A DNA stretch of 64,000 bases, taken from contig NZ_KB893316.1 in NCBI RefSeq assembly GCF_000374045.1, forward strand, positions 124,001-188,000, written 5' to 3'. Below are positions 34,641 through 42,703 of this stretch, piece by piece (the stretch's first letter is position 1; the number at the start of each line of letters is the position of its first letter). The DNA is from Segetibacter koreensis DSM 18137. GTDB lineage: Bacteria > Bacteroidota > Bacteroidia > Chitinophagales > Chitinophagaceae. The notes under the pieces are model-generated. The model was not told the DNA's origin. It made no database searches and saw only the letters and a list, made by a program, of their open reading frames with translations. The position numbers and the translations under genes were made by a program.

Positions 34641-37511
34641 ATGGTGGCGGCGAAAGTGGAATGCAAGGTTGCAATGTTGTTATCTCCTAACGAGTTGAGT
34701 AACAAATTTAGAATACTCGAGTCTATCAATATAGAGAAATCAGCTTTAAATATTAATTATAAGGTAAGCAGCTTAAATGCTAAAGAACTTTCTAAACATT
34801 ATTCTAATCTTCCTGCATTTGCTCATGAATTATTTCTTCAGTTTAGTCCTGATGCTGTTGTTGCAATTCACCAAAAAATAAGGCAGCCTTTTGCAAAACA
34901 AAAAGTAGAAAAAGAAGGTGAGGCGCTAGTCAAAAAATCGATGCTGAGGCATTTTTATCAATTGTTTGAAAAGCTAAAGCCGTTTAGCAGCATCGTAAAA
35001 TGGTATCATAAGATACCTGTCGGTAGTGGAAAAAGCTATAAAACTTCGCCCTGTATTTTTAGCGCCTACAAAACACAATTAACTTTTGAAGTACAAAAAA
35101 CAAATAATTATTTGTTTTTGATGACCAATGTTTTACTAAATGGTACGGTGTATAGTTTGAATGAATTTAATCGCTACCATTTCCTTCTTGAAAGCAACAA
35201 TGAATATTTCTTACTTTCTTATAAAGATTACCAGACTTTAGAATGGTTATCTGAATATAATCGCGGGCAATACAAAAGTGATGCTGAAGGATTTGCAAGA
35301 AATCTTTTGGCAAGGCTTGAGGCAGATTACGAAGTAGACCGAAATGATTGTTTTATTAAAAAAGAAATTAAAACTGTACCGGTAAACAGGGTAATGCTGA
35401 ATGAACTGAACAACGCTTTTGTAATGCTGACTCCTCAGTGGATTTACGACGGATTTGTAGTGGAAGGTCCATGGAAAGAAATTCATGAAATAAAAGCAGA
35501 TGGAGAGGTAATTACAATAATGAGGGACAAAGAAGTGGAAGAGAAGTTTCAGAAAATGCTCGTATCACTTCATCCAAATTTTTCGAACCAACGAAACGGC
35601 TATTACTATGTGTCGTTTGCTGATGCACAAAAAAAGCAATGGTTTTTAAAGACATATCATCAATTACTGGAAGCCGGAATTGAACTTGTGGGAATGGATC
35701 TGTTGAATCACTTCAGGTATTCTCAACACAAGGTGCAGACAACAATCGATATAATAAATGAAGCAAATGGAAAGGTTTTAATGAAAATGGCGGTGTTTTT
35801 CGGAAAGGAAGAAATCCGCCTGGCTGAACTTCAAAAGATGTTATTAGCGGGCCAGAGAGCTGTCATGCTAAAAGATACCAGCCTCGGCATTTTGCACGAT
35901 GAGTGGTTGCAGCAGTATGCGGCGATTATAAAACACGGGAAAATCAACAAAGATGAAATTGAGGTGGCCAAATCAATGGCGCTTCTGGAGCAGCAATACA
36001 ATAAAGAGAAAGAAGTTTTAAGGCCCTTAATAAAAGAGCAATGGTGGCAAAAATGGCAGCAATGGCAAAATGGAGACGAAAAGATTTATACCGTTCCCGA
36101 TACTGTAAAAGCAACCCTTCGATCTTACCAGCAAAAAGGATTTGAGTGGCTCACTCTTCTTGCCGAGGCAGGTGCAGGAGCTTGTCTCGCAGATGATATG
36201 GGTCTGGGAAAAACGTTGCAAACAATTTGTTTCCTCGCTCATTATGTTCATAATAATCCAGCTTCAGTAAACATAATTGTTTGTCCTTCTTCTCTGATAT
36301 ACAACTGGCAGCAGGAATTACAAAAGTTTACTCCCGGCATTTCTTCGACCGTATATCATGGTAGCAACCGCAATATTGATGACATACAAAACATTAATTG
36401 CCAGATTCTCATAACCAGTTATGGAACGATAAGAGCCGACGCAGGCATCTTATTAAATAGGGAATACGGAGTAGCTGTAATTGATGAAAGTCATAATATC
36501 AAAAATCCCTCGGCACAGATTACTACTGTATTAAACATGCTGCAGGCAAGTATAAGAATAGCCCTTAGCGGTACCCCTGTGGTAAATAATACTTTTGATT
36601 TGTACGCTCAACTCAATTTTGCAATACCCGGTATGTTTGGCACACGGGAATTTTTTAAACGTGAGTACGCAGATGCGATAGACCGTAACCATGATGAAGA
36701 CAAAATTAAATCGTTGCAAAGGTTAACAGCACCTTTTATTCTTCGCCGCACCAAAGAGCAGGTGGCTAAAGATCTTCCGGAAAAAACTGAAATGATACTT
36801 TGGTGCAACATGAACAACGAACAGAAGAACCTGTACAATGAAATAAAGGACCAGGTACGCAGCAACATTTTTCTCGATATAAAAAACAATGGTTTAAGCA
36901 AAAGTAAGTTTGCAGTTTTACAGGGTATGCTAAAACTGAGGCAGGTTTGTAACTCTCCTTTATTATTACCACAGGATGAGCGTCAGTCTTGTAATGTTTC
37001 TGTAAAAACAGAAGTGTTGTTGGGCGAATTGTCTAATATTTTGAAACATCATAAAGCGTTGGTATTTTCTCAATTTAGTACAATGCTCGATCTGCTGGCA
37101 AATGAGTGCGACAAGCAGGGAATAAAATATTATCATTTCGATGGGCAGACCCCACCTTCTAAACGTGTAGAAATGGTAAATGCCTTTCAGGATAAAGATG
37201 ACTCTACCAATCTTTTTCTCATAAGCCTTAAAGCCGGCAATACCGGGCTTACACTTACGGCAGCAGATTATGTTTTTCTATTTGATCCGTGGTGGAATAC
37301 TGCAGTGGAGCAACAGGCAATAGATAGAACCCACAGAATCGGGCAGACAAAAAATGTTTTTGCTTACAAAATCATTTGTAAAGACACTATTGAGGAAAAA
37401 ATAATTCAGCTTCAACAGAAAAAGAAAAAATTAGCAGAGGATCTAATTGGTGAAGATGATGGCTTTATCAAAACACTGAGCGAAGAAGATATAGGCTACT
37501 TATTTAGTTAA
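34641..37511 (+). CDS. SNF2-family DNA-dependent ATPase/helicase
   Basis: 956 residues. The N-terminal half (about 1-480) is divergent and unrecognised, as in bacterial SNF2 proteins. The ATPase core starts with YQQKGFEWLTLLAE and Walker A DDMGLGKTLQTI (about residues 518-529), then Walker B/box II VIDESHNIKN (about 613-622), SGTPVVNN and the C-terminal helicase motifs VFSQFSTMLDLL, FLISLKAGNTGLTLTAADYV, and DRTHRIGQTKNVF. It probably remodels DNA-protein complexes such as stalled RNA polymerase. No methyltransferase or nuclease gene adjoins, so it is not obviously part of a defence system. Confidence 0.93.
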   Translation: MVAAKVECKVAMLLSPNELSNKFRILESINIEKSALNINYKVSSLNAKELSKHYSNLPAFAHELFLQFSPDAVVAIHQKIRQPFAKQKVEKEGEALVKKSMLRHFYQLFEKLKPFSSIVKWYHKIPVGSGKSYKTSPCIFSAYKTQLTFEVQKTNNYLFLMTNVLLNGTVYSLNEFNRYHFLLESNNEYFLLSYKDYQTLEWLSEYNRGQYKSDAEGFARNLLARLEADYEVDRNDCFIKKEIKTVPVNRVMLNELNNAFVMLTPQWIYDGFVVEGPWKEIHEIKADGEVITIMRDKEVEEKFQKMLVSLHPNFSNQRNGYYYVSFADAQKKQWFLKTYHQLLEAGIELVGMDLLNHFRYSQHKVQTTIDIINEANGKVLMKMAVFFGKEEIRLAELQKMLLAGQRAVMLKDTSLGILHDEWLQQYAAIIKHGKINKDEIEVAKSMALLEQQYNKEKEVLRPLIKEQWWQKWQQWQNGDEKIYTVPDTVKATLRSYQQKGFEWLTLLAEAGAGACLADDMGLGKTLQTICFLAHYVHNNPASVNIIVCPSSLIYNWQQELQKFTPGISSTVYHGSNRNIDDIQNINCQILITSYGTIRADAGILLNREYGVAVIDESHNIKNPSAQITTVLNMLQASIRIALSGTPVVNNTFDLYAQLNFAIPGMFGTREFFKREYADAIDRNHDEDKIKSLQRLTAPFILRRTKEQVAKDLPEKTEMILWCNMNNEQKNLYNEIKDQVRSNIFLDIKNNGLSKSKFAVLQGMLKLRQVCNSPLLLPQDERQSCNVSVKTEVLLGELSNILKHHKALVFSQFSTMLDLLANECDKQGIKYYHFDGQTPPSKRVEMVNAFQDKDDSTNLFLISLKAGNTGLTLTAADYVFLFDPWWNTAVEQQAIDRTHRIGQTKNVFAYKIICKDTIEEKIIQLQQKKKKLAEDLIGEDDGFIKTLSEEDIGYLFS

Positions 37512-37548
37512 TAACCGGGGAAGTATTGAAATAAATGAATAATAATAA

Positions 37549-37580
37549 AAAAGTCCCTGTTTCTGCTTCAACAGAGACCA
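37549..37580 (-). terminator. intrinsic terminator between convergent genes
   Basis: GTCCCTGTT (about 37553-37561) and AACAGAGAC (about 37570-37578) pair with one G-T position; on the minus strand a T run follows, so it ends the small hydrophilic gene. Confidence 0.65.
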
Positions 37581-37585
37581 TTTTA

Positions 37586-37780
37586 CTAATTGTGATGGTC
37601 TTTTTTAAGTTTGTCTTTTTTGGTTTCCTTTTTATTATTTGTTAAATCATCACCCTTAGAGTCCTGTTCTTCATTTTTTCTACTGTCAAGGTTGTCCCGT
37701 TCATCGGGCCTTTTTCCAGTCTCAGAATTATGCGGATTTGTTCTCGCATTATTTGCCGGGTTATTATTAGCGTGTCCCAT
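37586..37780 (-). CDS. small highly charged hydrophilic protein
   Basis: About 64 residues from MGHANNNPANN (an alternative ATG lies two codons upstream at 37786). The composition is almost wholly charged and polar (Lys, Asp, Asn, Glu, Arg), with no hydrophobic core, so it is intrinsically disordered, reminiscent of small stress-associated proteins. No family is recognised. It ends in a good terminator, which supports transcription in this direction. Confidence 0.6.
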   Translation of the reverse strand: MGHANNNPANNARTNPHNSETGKRPDERDNLDSRKNEEQDSKGDDLTNNKKETKKDKLKKDHHN

Positions 37781-37970
37781 AAACAATAAATTTTAAATAA
37801 ATATTAAAAAATTGTACCAATTTATACACTAGCACCTTTTAAAAAACAACTCCAATTAGATATTGCAAACGCACCGTTCGGAGTTATTTTTGCTTTTTAG
37901 GTCTAAAGTTAAAAATTATTGAAAGAAAAGAATCATTTTGATTTCATCATTTTTGCGACTATTCAACTTT

Positions 37971-37992
37971 TGTTGCGTCGCACACTTGTACA
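37971..37992 (-). repeat. dispersed intergenic motif, copy 2
   Basis: Identical over 22 nt to 8037-8058. Here it lies 77 bases upstream of the DUF1835 gene. Confidence 0.7.
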
Positions 37993-38068
37993 CAATAACA
38001 TTATTCATCAGCCTAAAGCCAGGTCGATTAGTGATTGGCTTATACAGTTTTAAAAGTTTTATAAACAA

Positions 38069-38920
38069 ATGTTACACATAGTTTTTGAAGACGCGAATAT
38101 TGAAGCATTAAGAAAAAGTTTTGAATTAGATTCATCTTTGCAGGGAGAAATGATATCTATACAAGATGATTACGCTGTCGGTCCGTTACTAAATATTTAC
38201 TCGGAAGAAGGAATTGAAAACCGCCGTCAATGGTGGAGAGACGTTTTGAAAGACGGGCATTATGATGGAATTGTTGATGACGGTCACGTAGATGACAATA
38301 AAAAAGTAGCACAACTTAAAGCAAAGCTTTCTGAAGATCCTGAAGAGCTGATATGGATTTGGGCTGCACAAAACAAACATGATGTGTCTGGCTATTACTG
38401 GTTGATGAGCCAGTTGAAAGATTTTCAGGGACGAATTTTTATTTTGTACCTCAATAATCTTCCTTTCATAAATGAAAAGGGAAATATTTTTTACCCTACA
38501 AGCTTGTTTCAAATTCAACCAAAAGAGTTTGTAAAGGCTAAAAAACTTGCAAGGCCGATTACGCTAAGCGAGTTCGAGATTGACCCTGATGAATGGGCGA
38601 AAATATGCAGGGAAGGGAAAGGAGTACGACTACTGGAAGGTGGAAAAAAGCTGATACAAAAAGGATACAATTATTATGACAATGAATTACTGAATTTTAT
38701 AGGAAAAGACTGGCAAAAGGTTTCGAAACTTTTTCAGCAGTACTTTGGAAAGGTAAAAGATACAACCGGCGATGCATTTCTGCTATGGAGAATAAGACTT
38801 ATGATAGAGGGTGGAAAAGTGGAAATGCAGGGCAATATGCAAAATATGAAGGAATTTGAGGTACGCCTGGCCGGAGTTGCAAATGTTGAAGCCGAAGTGG
38901 CGGAAGCGCAAACAGCGTAA
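38069..38920 (+). CDS. DUF1835 domain protein
   Basis: 283 residues, soluble. MLHIVFEDANIEALRKSF starts the DUF1835 domain, with SIQDDYAVGPL and NRRQWWRDVL as internal hallmarks; the second half (about 170-270) fits the DUF3658-type C-terminal domain. The activity is unknown. It begins an operon with the VOC gene (29 nt spacing) and parC (15 nt). Confidence 0.8.
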   Translation: MLHIVFEDANIEALRKSFELDSSLQGEMISIQDDYAVGPLLNIYSEEGIENRRQWWRDVLKDGHYDGIVDDGHVDDNKKVAQLKAKLSEDPEELIWIWAAQNKHDVSGYYWLMSQLKDFQGRIFILYLNNLPFINEKGNIFYPTSLFQIQPKEFVKAKKLARPITLSEFEIDPDEWAKICREGKGVRLLEGGKKLIQKGYNYYDNELLNFIGKDWQKVSKLFQQYFGKVKDTTGDAFLLWRIRLMIEGGKVEMQGNMQNMKEFEVRLAGVANVEAEVAEAQTA

Positions 38921-38949
38921 ATGTTATTTTTGAATATTTATAAGAATAA

Positions 38950-39336
38950 ATGAAAATTACCAGAATACATCATATTGCCATTCTCACCGATCGATATGAA
39001 GAAAGCAAAAAGTTTTATACTGAGATACTTGGTTTTAGTATTATAAACGAAACATACAGAAAGGAAAGAGACAGCTATAAACTCGATTTGGCTATAAATG
39101 GCGCGTATTGTATCGAACTTTTTTCATTTCCCGAATACAAAGAAAGAAATAGCTTTCCGGAATCAAAAGGTTTACGACATTTGGCTTTTTCGGTAGATAA
39201 TGTAGAGGAATGGATTGAATTTTTGCGAAGCAAAAATGTTGATGTTCAAAATGTAAGAATTGACGAAATAACCCTTAAAAAGTTTACTTTTTTTTATGAT
39301 CCAAATGGCCAGCCGTTGGAGTTGTATGAAGGGTAA
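38950..39336 (+). CDS. VOC-family (glyoxalase-like, YaeR/GloA2 type) protein
   Basis: 128 residues with the paired beta-alpha-beta-beta-beta modules of the vicinal oxygen chelate fold. It opens with ITRIHHIAILTDRYEESKKF (metal His near residue 7) and contains LRHLAFSVDNVEEWIEFL and FFYDPNGQPLELYE (second His and Glu ligands). The family includes glyoxalase I and fosfomycin-resistance enzymes; this small YaeR-like clade has no fixed function. Located inside the parC operon. Confidence 0.88.
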   Translation: MKITRIHHIAILTDRYEESKKFYTEILGFSIINETYRKERDSYKLDLAINGAYCIELFSFPEYKERNSFPESKGLRHLAFSVDNVEEWIEFLRSKNVDVQNVRIDEITLKKFTFFYDPNGQPLELYEG

Positions 39337-39351
39337 GATTGAATAAATAGA

Positions 39352-41862
39352 ATGAATACAGAAACAGCAAACGAACTTACAAACAACACAAGCGGGGTAA
39401 CAGGACAGTATAAAAACTGGTTCCTCGATTATGCCTCGTATGTAATTCTTGAAAGAGCAGTTCCTGCCATTGAAGATGGGTTAAAGCCGGTGCAGCGACG
39501 AATCCTGCATGCCATGAAGGAAATGGATGATGGCAGGTTTAATAAGGTAGCCAATATCATCGGTCAAAGTATGCAGTACCATCCGCATGGCGATGCATCT
39601 ATTGGCGATGCCTTGGTAAACATGGGGCAAAAGGAACTACTGATAGAGACGCAGGGAAACTGGGGCGATGTGAGAACCGGCGATGCGGCGGCAGCGCCTC
39701 GTTATATCGAAGCAAGGCTAAGCAAATTTGCTCTTGATGTTGCTTTTAATAATAAAACGACGGAATGGCAACTCAGTTATGATGGCAGAAAAAATGAACC
39801 TGTCACATTGCCAATGAAGTTTCCGATGTTGCTTGCACAGGGAGCTGATGGAATTGCAGTAGGTCTTTCCACGAAAATTTTACCTCACAATTTCTGCGAA
39901 TTAATAGATGCTTCTATAAAATATCTCCGCGGTAAAAGTTTTACCATTTATCCGGATTTTCAAACGGGAGGAATGATTGATGTCGCAAATTATAACGATG
40001 GAAAAAGAGGCGGTAAAGTAAGGGTAAGAGCAAAAATAGAAGAACAGGATAAAAAAACATTGATAATTAAGGACGTACCCTATGGGGTTACTGTATCTAC
40101 ATTATGCGACAGTATAGTAAAAGCGAATGACCAGGGAAAAATAAAAATTAAAAAAGTTACCGACGCTACTGCTGCAGCTGTAGAAATTATAATAGATCTT
40201 GCGCCCGGTATTTCTCCCGATATTACTATTGATGCGTTATACGCCTTTACCGATTGCGAGGTAAGCATATCTCCCAATGCCTGCGTTATTATCGATCAGA
40301 AGCCGCACTTTGTGACGGTTAATGATCTGCTAAGTATTTCTGCAGATAACACTAAAAATCTTTTGCAGAAAGAACTCGAGATTAAGCTTGGCGAGTTGCA
40401 GGAAAAATGGCATTACACTTCACTCGAAAAAATATTCTTTGAAGAAAAGATATACAAGGAACTGGAGAAAAAGCACGACACATGGGAAAAGGTGTTGACA
40501 GCTATCGAAAAAGCGTTTGTGCCTTTTACAAGGCATATGAAGAGAAACGTGACACGTGAAGACGTATTAAAGCTAACGGAAAAACCTGTTCGCCGTATTT
40601 ACCGGTTAGATATAGATCAACTAAATGAACAGATAAAGGGTATTGAGGATGAAATGGAACAGGTTCAATATAACCTTGACCATCTCACCGACTACGCGGT
40701 ATCTTACTACGAAGGACTGCTTAAAAAATATGGAAGCGGCAGAGAGCGCAAAACCGAAATAAAACAATTTGATGTAATTACTGCAAGGTCAGTCGCAATT
40801 GCCAATACTAAAGTTTACATGAATCGTTCTGAAGGTTTCGTAGGTTTAAGTCTGAAGAAAGACGAACTTATAGCGGAATGTAGCGAACTGGATGATATAA
40901 TCGTTTTTACCAAGGCTGGCAAAATGAAAGTGGTACGAGTGGCAGATAAAGTTTTTGTAGGCAAGGACATTATTCATGCAGCCGTATTTGTAAAAAATGA
41001 TGAGCGGACGACTTATAATGTAATATATGTAGATGGAGCAAGTGGCGTTAGCTACGCAAAACGTTTTAATGTAACAGGTATTACTCGCGACAAAGAATAT
41101 GACTTGACGAAAGGTTCGGAAAAAAGCCGGATACACTATTTTTCAGCAAACCTTAATGGAGAAGCTGAGATAGTGAAAATTATTTTAAGTCCTAACAGTA
41201 CTGCCAAGAAAAAGGAACTCGATTTTAGTTTTGAGGAATTGGACATAAAGGGACGGGGCAGTATGGGTAACCAAGTGACCAAGCACCCGATTAAAACAGT
41301 TAAGTTTAAAGAAGCAGGAAGAAGCACATTAACGGGAAGAAAGCTTTGGTTTGACAGTAAATTTGGACGGCTAAATAATGAAGAAAAAGGAGAATACCTG
41401 GGAACTTTTGAAGAGGAAAAACTTTTGGTTATTTATGATGACGGCAACTATGAGATTACAGACACGGAATTAACCCAGAGATTTGAACCTGAAAAAATGT
41501 TGCTCATTGAAAAATTTGATCCTGAAAAAGTGATTACTGCCATTTATCTTGATGCCGAAAAAGAACAATATAATATCAAAAGGTTTAGAATAGAAACGAG
41601 TTCGGTCAAAACCAAATTTTTATTTATAAAAGAAGGTAAAGGAAACCGTTTGGAAGCCGTAACTACTGATGAAGATCCGGTATTAATATTACATACTGAA
41701 AAAGGGAAGCAAGTGGCAACTCAAAAAATACAGATCGGTGGTTTTGTAGAAGTAATGGGTTGGAAAGCTATTGGGAATAAATTGGTGGGCTATGATAAAG
41801 ATGTAGAAATGGAATGGGAGACAAAAGCCGCTGAAGATGATAAGCAGGCAAAACTATTCTAG
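39352..41862 (+). CDS. parC: DNA topoisomerase IV subunit A
   Basis: 836 residues. Catalytic Tyr118 is in AAAAPRYIEARLS, preceded by GLKPVQRRILHAM (about 43-55) and the DNA-gate HPHGDASIGDALV. The residue matching E. coli GyrA Ser83 is Ala82, which I take to be natural for the lineage. The C-terminal part (about 490 to the end) is the beta-pinwheel that sets topoisomerase IV rather than gyrase behaviour; the GyrA-box of gyrase is not seen. It decatenates daughter chromosomes with ParE, which is not in this window. Third gene of the DUF1835-VOC-parC operon. Terminator at 41885-41918. Confidence 0.92.
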   Translation: MNTETANELTNNTSGVTGQYKNWFLDYASYVILERAVPAIEDGLKPVQRRILHAMKEMDDGRFNKVANIIGQSMQYHPHGDASIGDALVNMGQKELLIETQGNWGDVRTGDAAAAPRYIEARLSKFALDVAFNNKTTEWQLSYDGRKNEPVTLPMKFPMLLAQGADGIAVGLSTKILPHNFCELIDASIKYLRGKSFTIYPDFQTGGMIDVANYNDGKRGGKVRVRAKIEEQDKKTLIIKDVPYGVTVSTLCDSIVKANDQGKIKIKKVTDATAAAVEIIIDLAPGISPDITIDALYAFTDCEVSISPNACVIIDQKPHFVTVNDLLSISADNTKNLLQKELEIKLGELQEKWHYTSLEKIFFEEKIYKELEKKHDTWEKVLTAIEKAFVPFTRHMKRNVTREDVLKLTEKPVRRIYRLDIDQLNEQIKGIEDEMEQVQYNLDHLTDYAVSYYEGLLKKYGSGRERKTEIKQFDVITARSVAIANTKVYMNRSEGFVGLSLKKDELIAECSELDDIIVFTKAGKMKVVRVADKVFVGKDIIHAAVFVKNDERTTYNVIYVDGASGVSYAKRFNVTGITRDKEYDLTKGSEKSRIHYFSANLNGEAEIVKIILSPNSTAKKKELDFSFEELDIKGRGSMGNQVTKHPIKTVKFKEAGRSTLTGRKLWFDSKFGRLNNEEKGEYLGTFEEEKLLVIYDDGNYEITDTELTQRFEPEKMLLIEKFDPEKVITAIYLDAEKEQYNIKRFRIETSSVKTKFLFIKEGKGNRLEAVTTDEDPVLILHTEKGKQVATQKIQIGGFVEVMGWKAIGNKLVGYDKDVEMEWETKAAEDDKQAKLF

Positions 41863-41884
41863 TTTGAAGTACAATATGTAAGCA

Positions 41885-41918
41885 AAAAAGGCAAGGAATT
41901 AAAACTTTCCTTGCCTTT
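41885..41918. terminator. strong bidirectional intrinsic terminator
   Basis: AAAAGGCAAGGAA (41885-41897) and TTCCTTGCCTTTT (41906-41918) pair perfectly around an 8-nt loop, between parC (+) and the DUF4251 gene (-). Confidence 0.92.
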
Positions 41919-41951
41919 TCTATAATCCTTTGAAACAGAAATAATAACTTA

Positions 41952-42464
41952 TTACCTTTTTCCTTTTATTTCCTTAATATAACCATTGTAGCTAATTTGC
42001 TGCCTGTTGTTACTTATTACCTGCAAACTTCCATAGCCGCTTTCTGTAACCGTAAGAAGCATCTGTCTTACATCTTTTGCATCTTTAGGCGAAATTTCAA
42101 TATCCCAGCCATCTTTTTTTCTTTCTTTTACAGTGTAATCAAAATTGGTAGAGGTGAAATGAAATCCTCCTTCGGACGGGTCTATAGGAGCTACATAAGC
42201 GCGACCAAAATAAGGCAAATCTGAAACAAGGGTATCACCAGAAACCGTTAAGTCAAATGAAGAAGTTGGATTTATGGCCCTTCCACGCAGTGGTAAAACG
42301 GTTTGCACCACAAAAACATATTTTTTGGAATTAACTAAATTTCGAACTTCTGTATATTTCTCTTGTTTTTTATCTTCCTTGTTTTGCTGCGCGAAACTTA
42401 TCGTACAGCAACTCAAAATAAGTAAAGCTGTTATGAAAGCTTTATGATATAATTTAAATTTCAT
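41952..42464 (-). CDS. DUF4251 secreted protein
   Basis: 170 residues with a signal peptide (KAFITALLILSCCTISFAQ). The mature part matches DUF4251: YVFVVQTVLPLRGRAINP, then DTLVSDLPYFGRAYVAPID and a final beta sheet with GSLQVISNNRQQISYNGYI. The family is Bacteroidota-specific, probably periplasmic or surface, with unknown function. Convergent with parC. Confidence 0.88.
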   Translation of the reverse strand: MKFKLYHKAFITALLILSCCTISFAQQNKEDKKQEKYTEVRNLVNSKKYVFVVQTVLPLRGRAINPTSSFDLTVSGDTLVSDLPYFGRAYVAPIDPSEGGFHFTSTNFDYTVKERKKDGWDIEISPKDAKDVRQMLLTVTESGYGSLQVISNNRQQISYNGYIKEIKGKR

Positions 42465-42679
42465 TTTTATTTGTTTGCAGACAATGTTTCAAAGCATATA
42501 CCATACTGCGATCATATAACGGGTTTTAATAAACAAATAAGTTAAAGTAAGAGATGAGAAATGAATATTTGTTGTTGATAAAATACTGCGTTTAAAAATA
42601 TTTGTTAACAATAGCCGTTTAAACTGTTACAATAAGGTTAGCTCAAGTAGTAGTTATAATGTGCGACTCCCAATTTTGT

Positions 42680-42687
42680 TATATTTG
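42680..42687 (+). promoter_or_regulatory. -7 box (TATATTTG) for ftsK
   Basis: Exact TAnnTTTG, 16 nt before the ATG at 42704. Just upstream, at about 42653-42673, is a weak possible relative of the dispersed intergenic motif (TGTGCGAC). Confidence 0.5.
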
Positions 42688-42703
42688 CATGCATAGTTGA
42701 CAC

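Noticed and set aside
34641-37511. SNF2 helicase as part of a defence island
   Set aside because: No nuclease, methyltransferase or protease of known systems adjoins; the neighbours are an antiporter and a small hydrophilic gene.
39580-39625. Ala at the quinolone-resistance position (GyrA Ser83 equivalent) of ParC
   Set aside because: Ala is probably the natural residue in this lineage's ParC; no resistance claim is supported.
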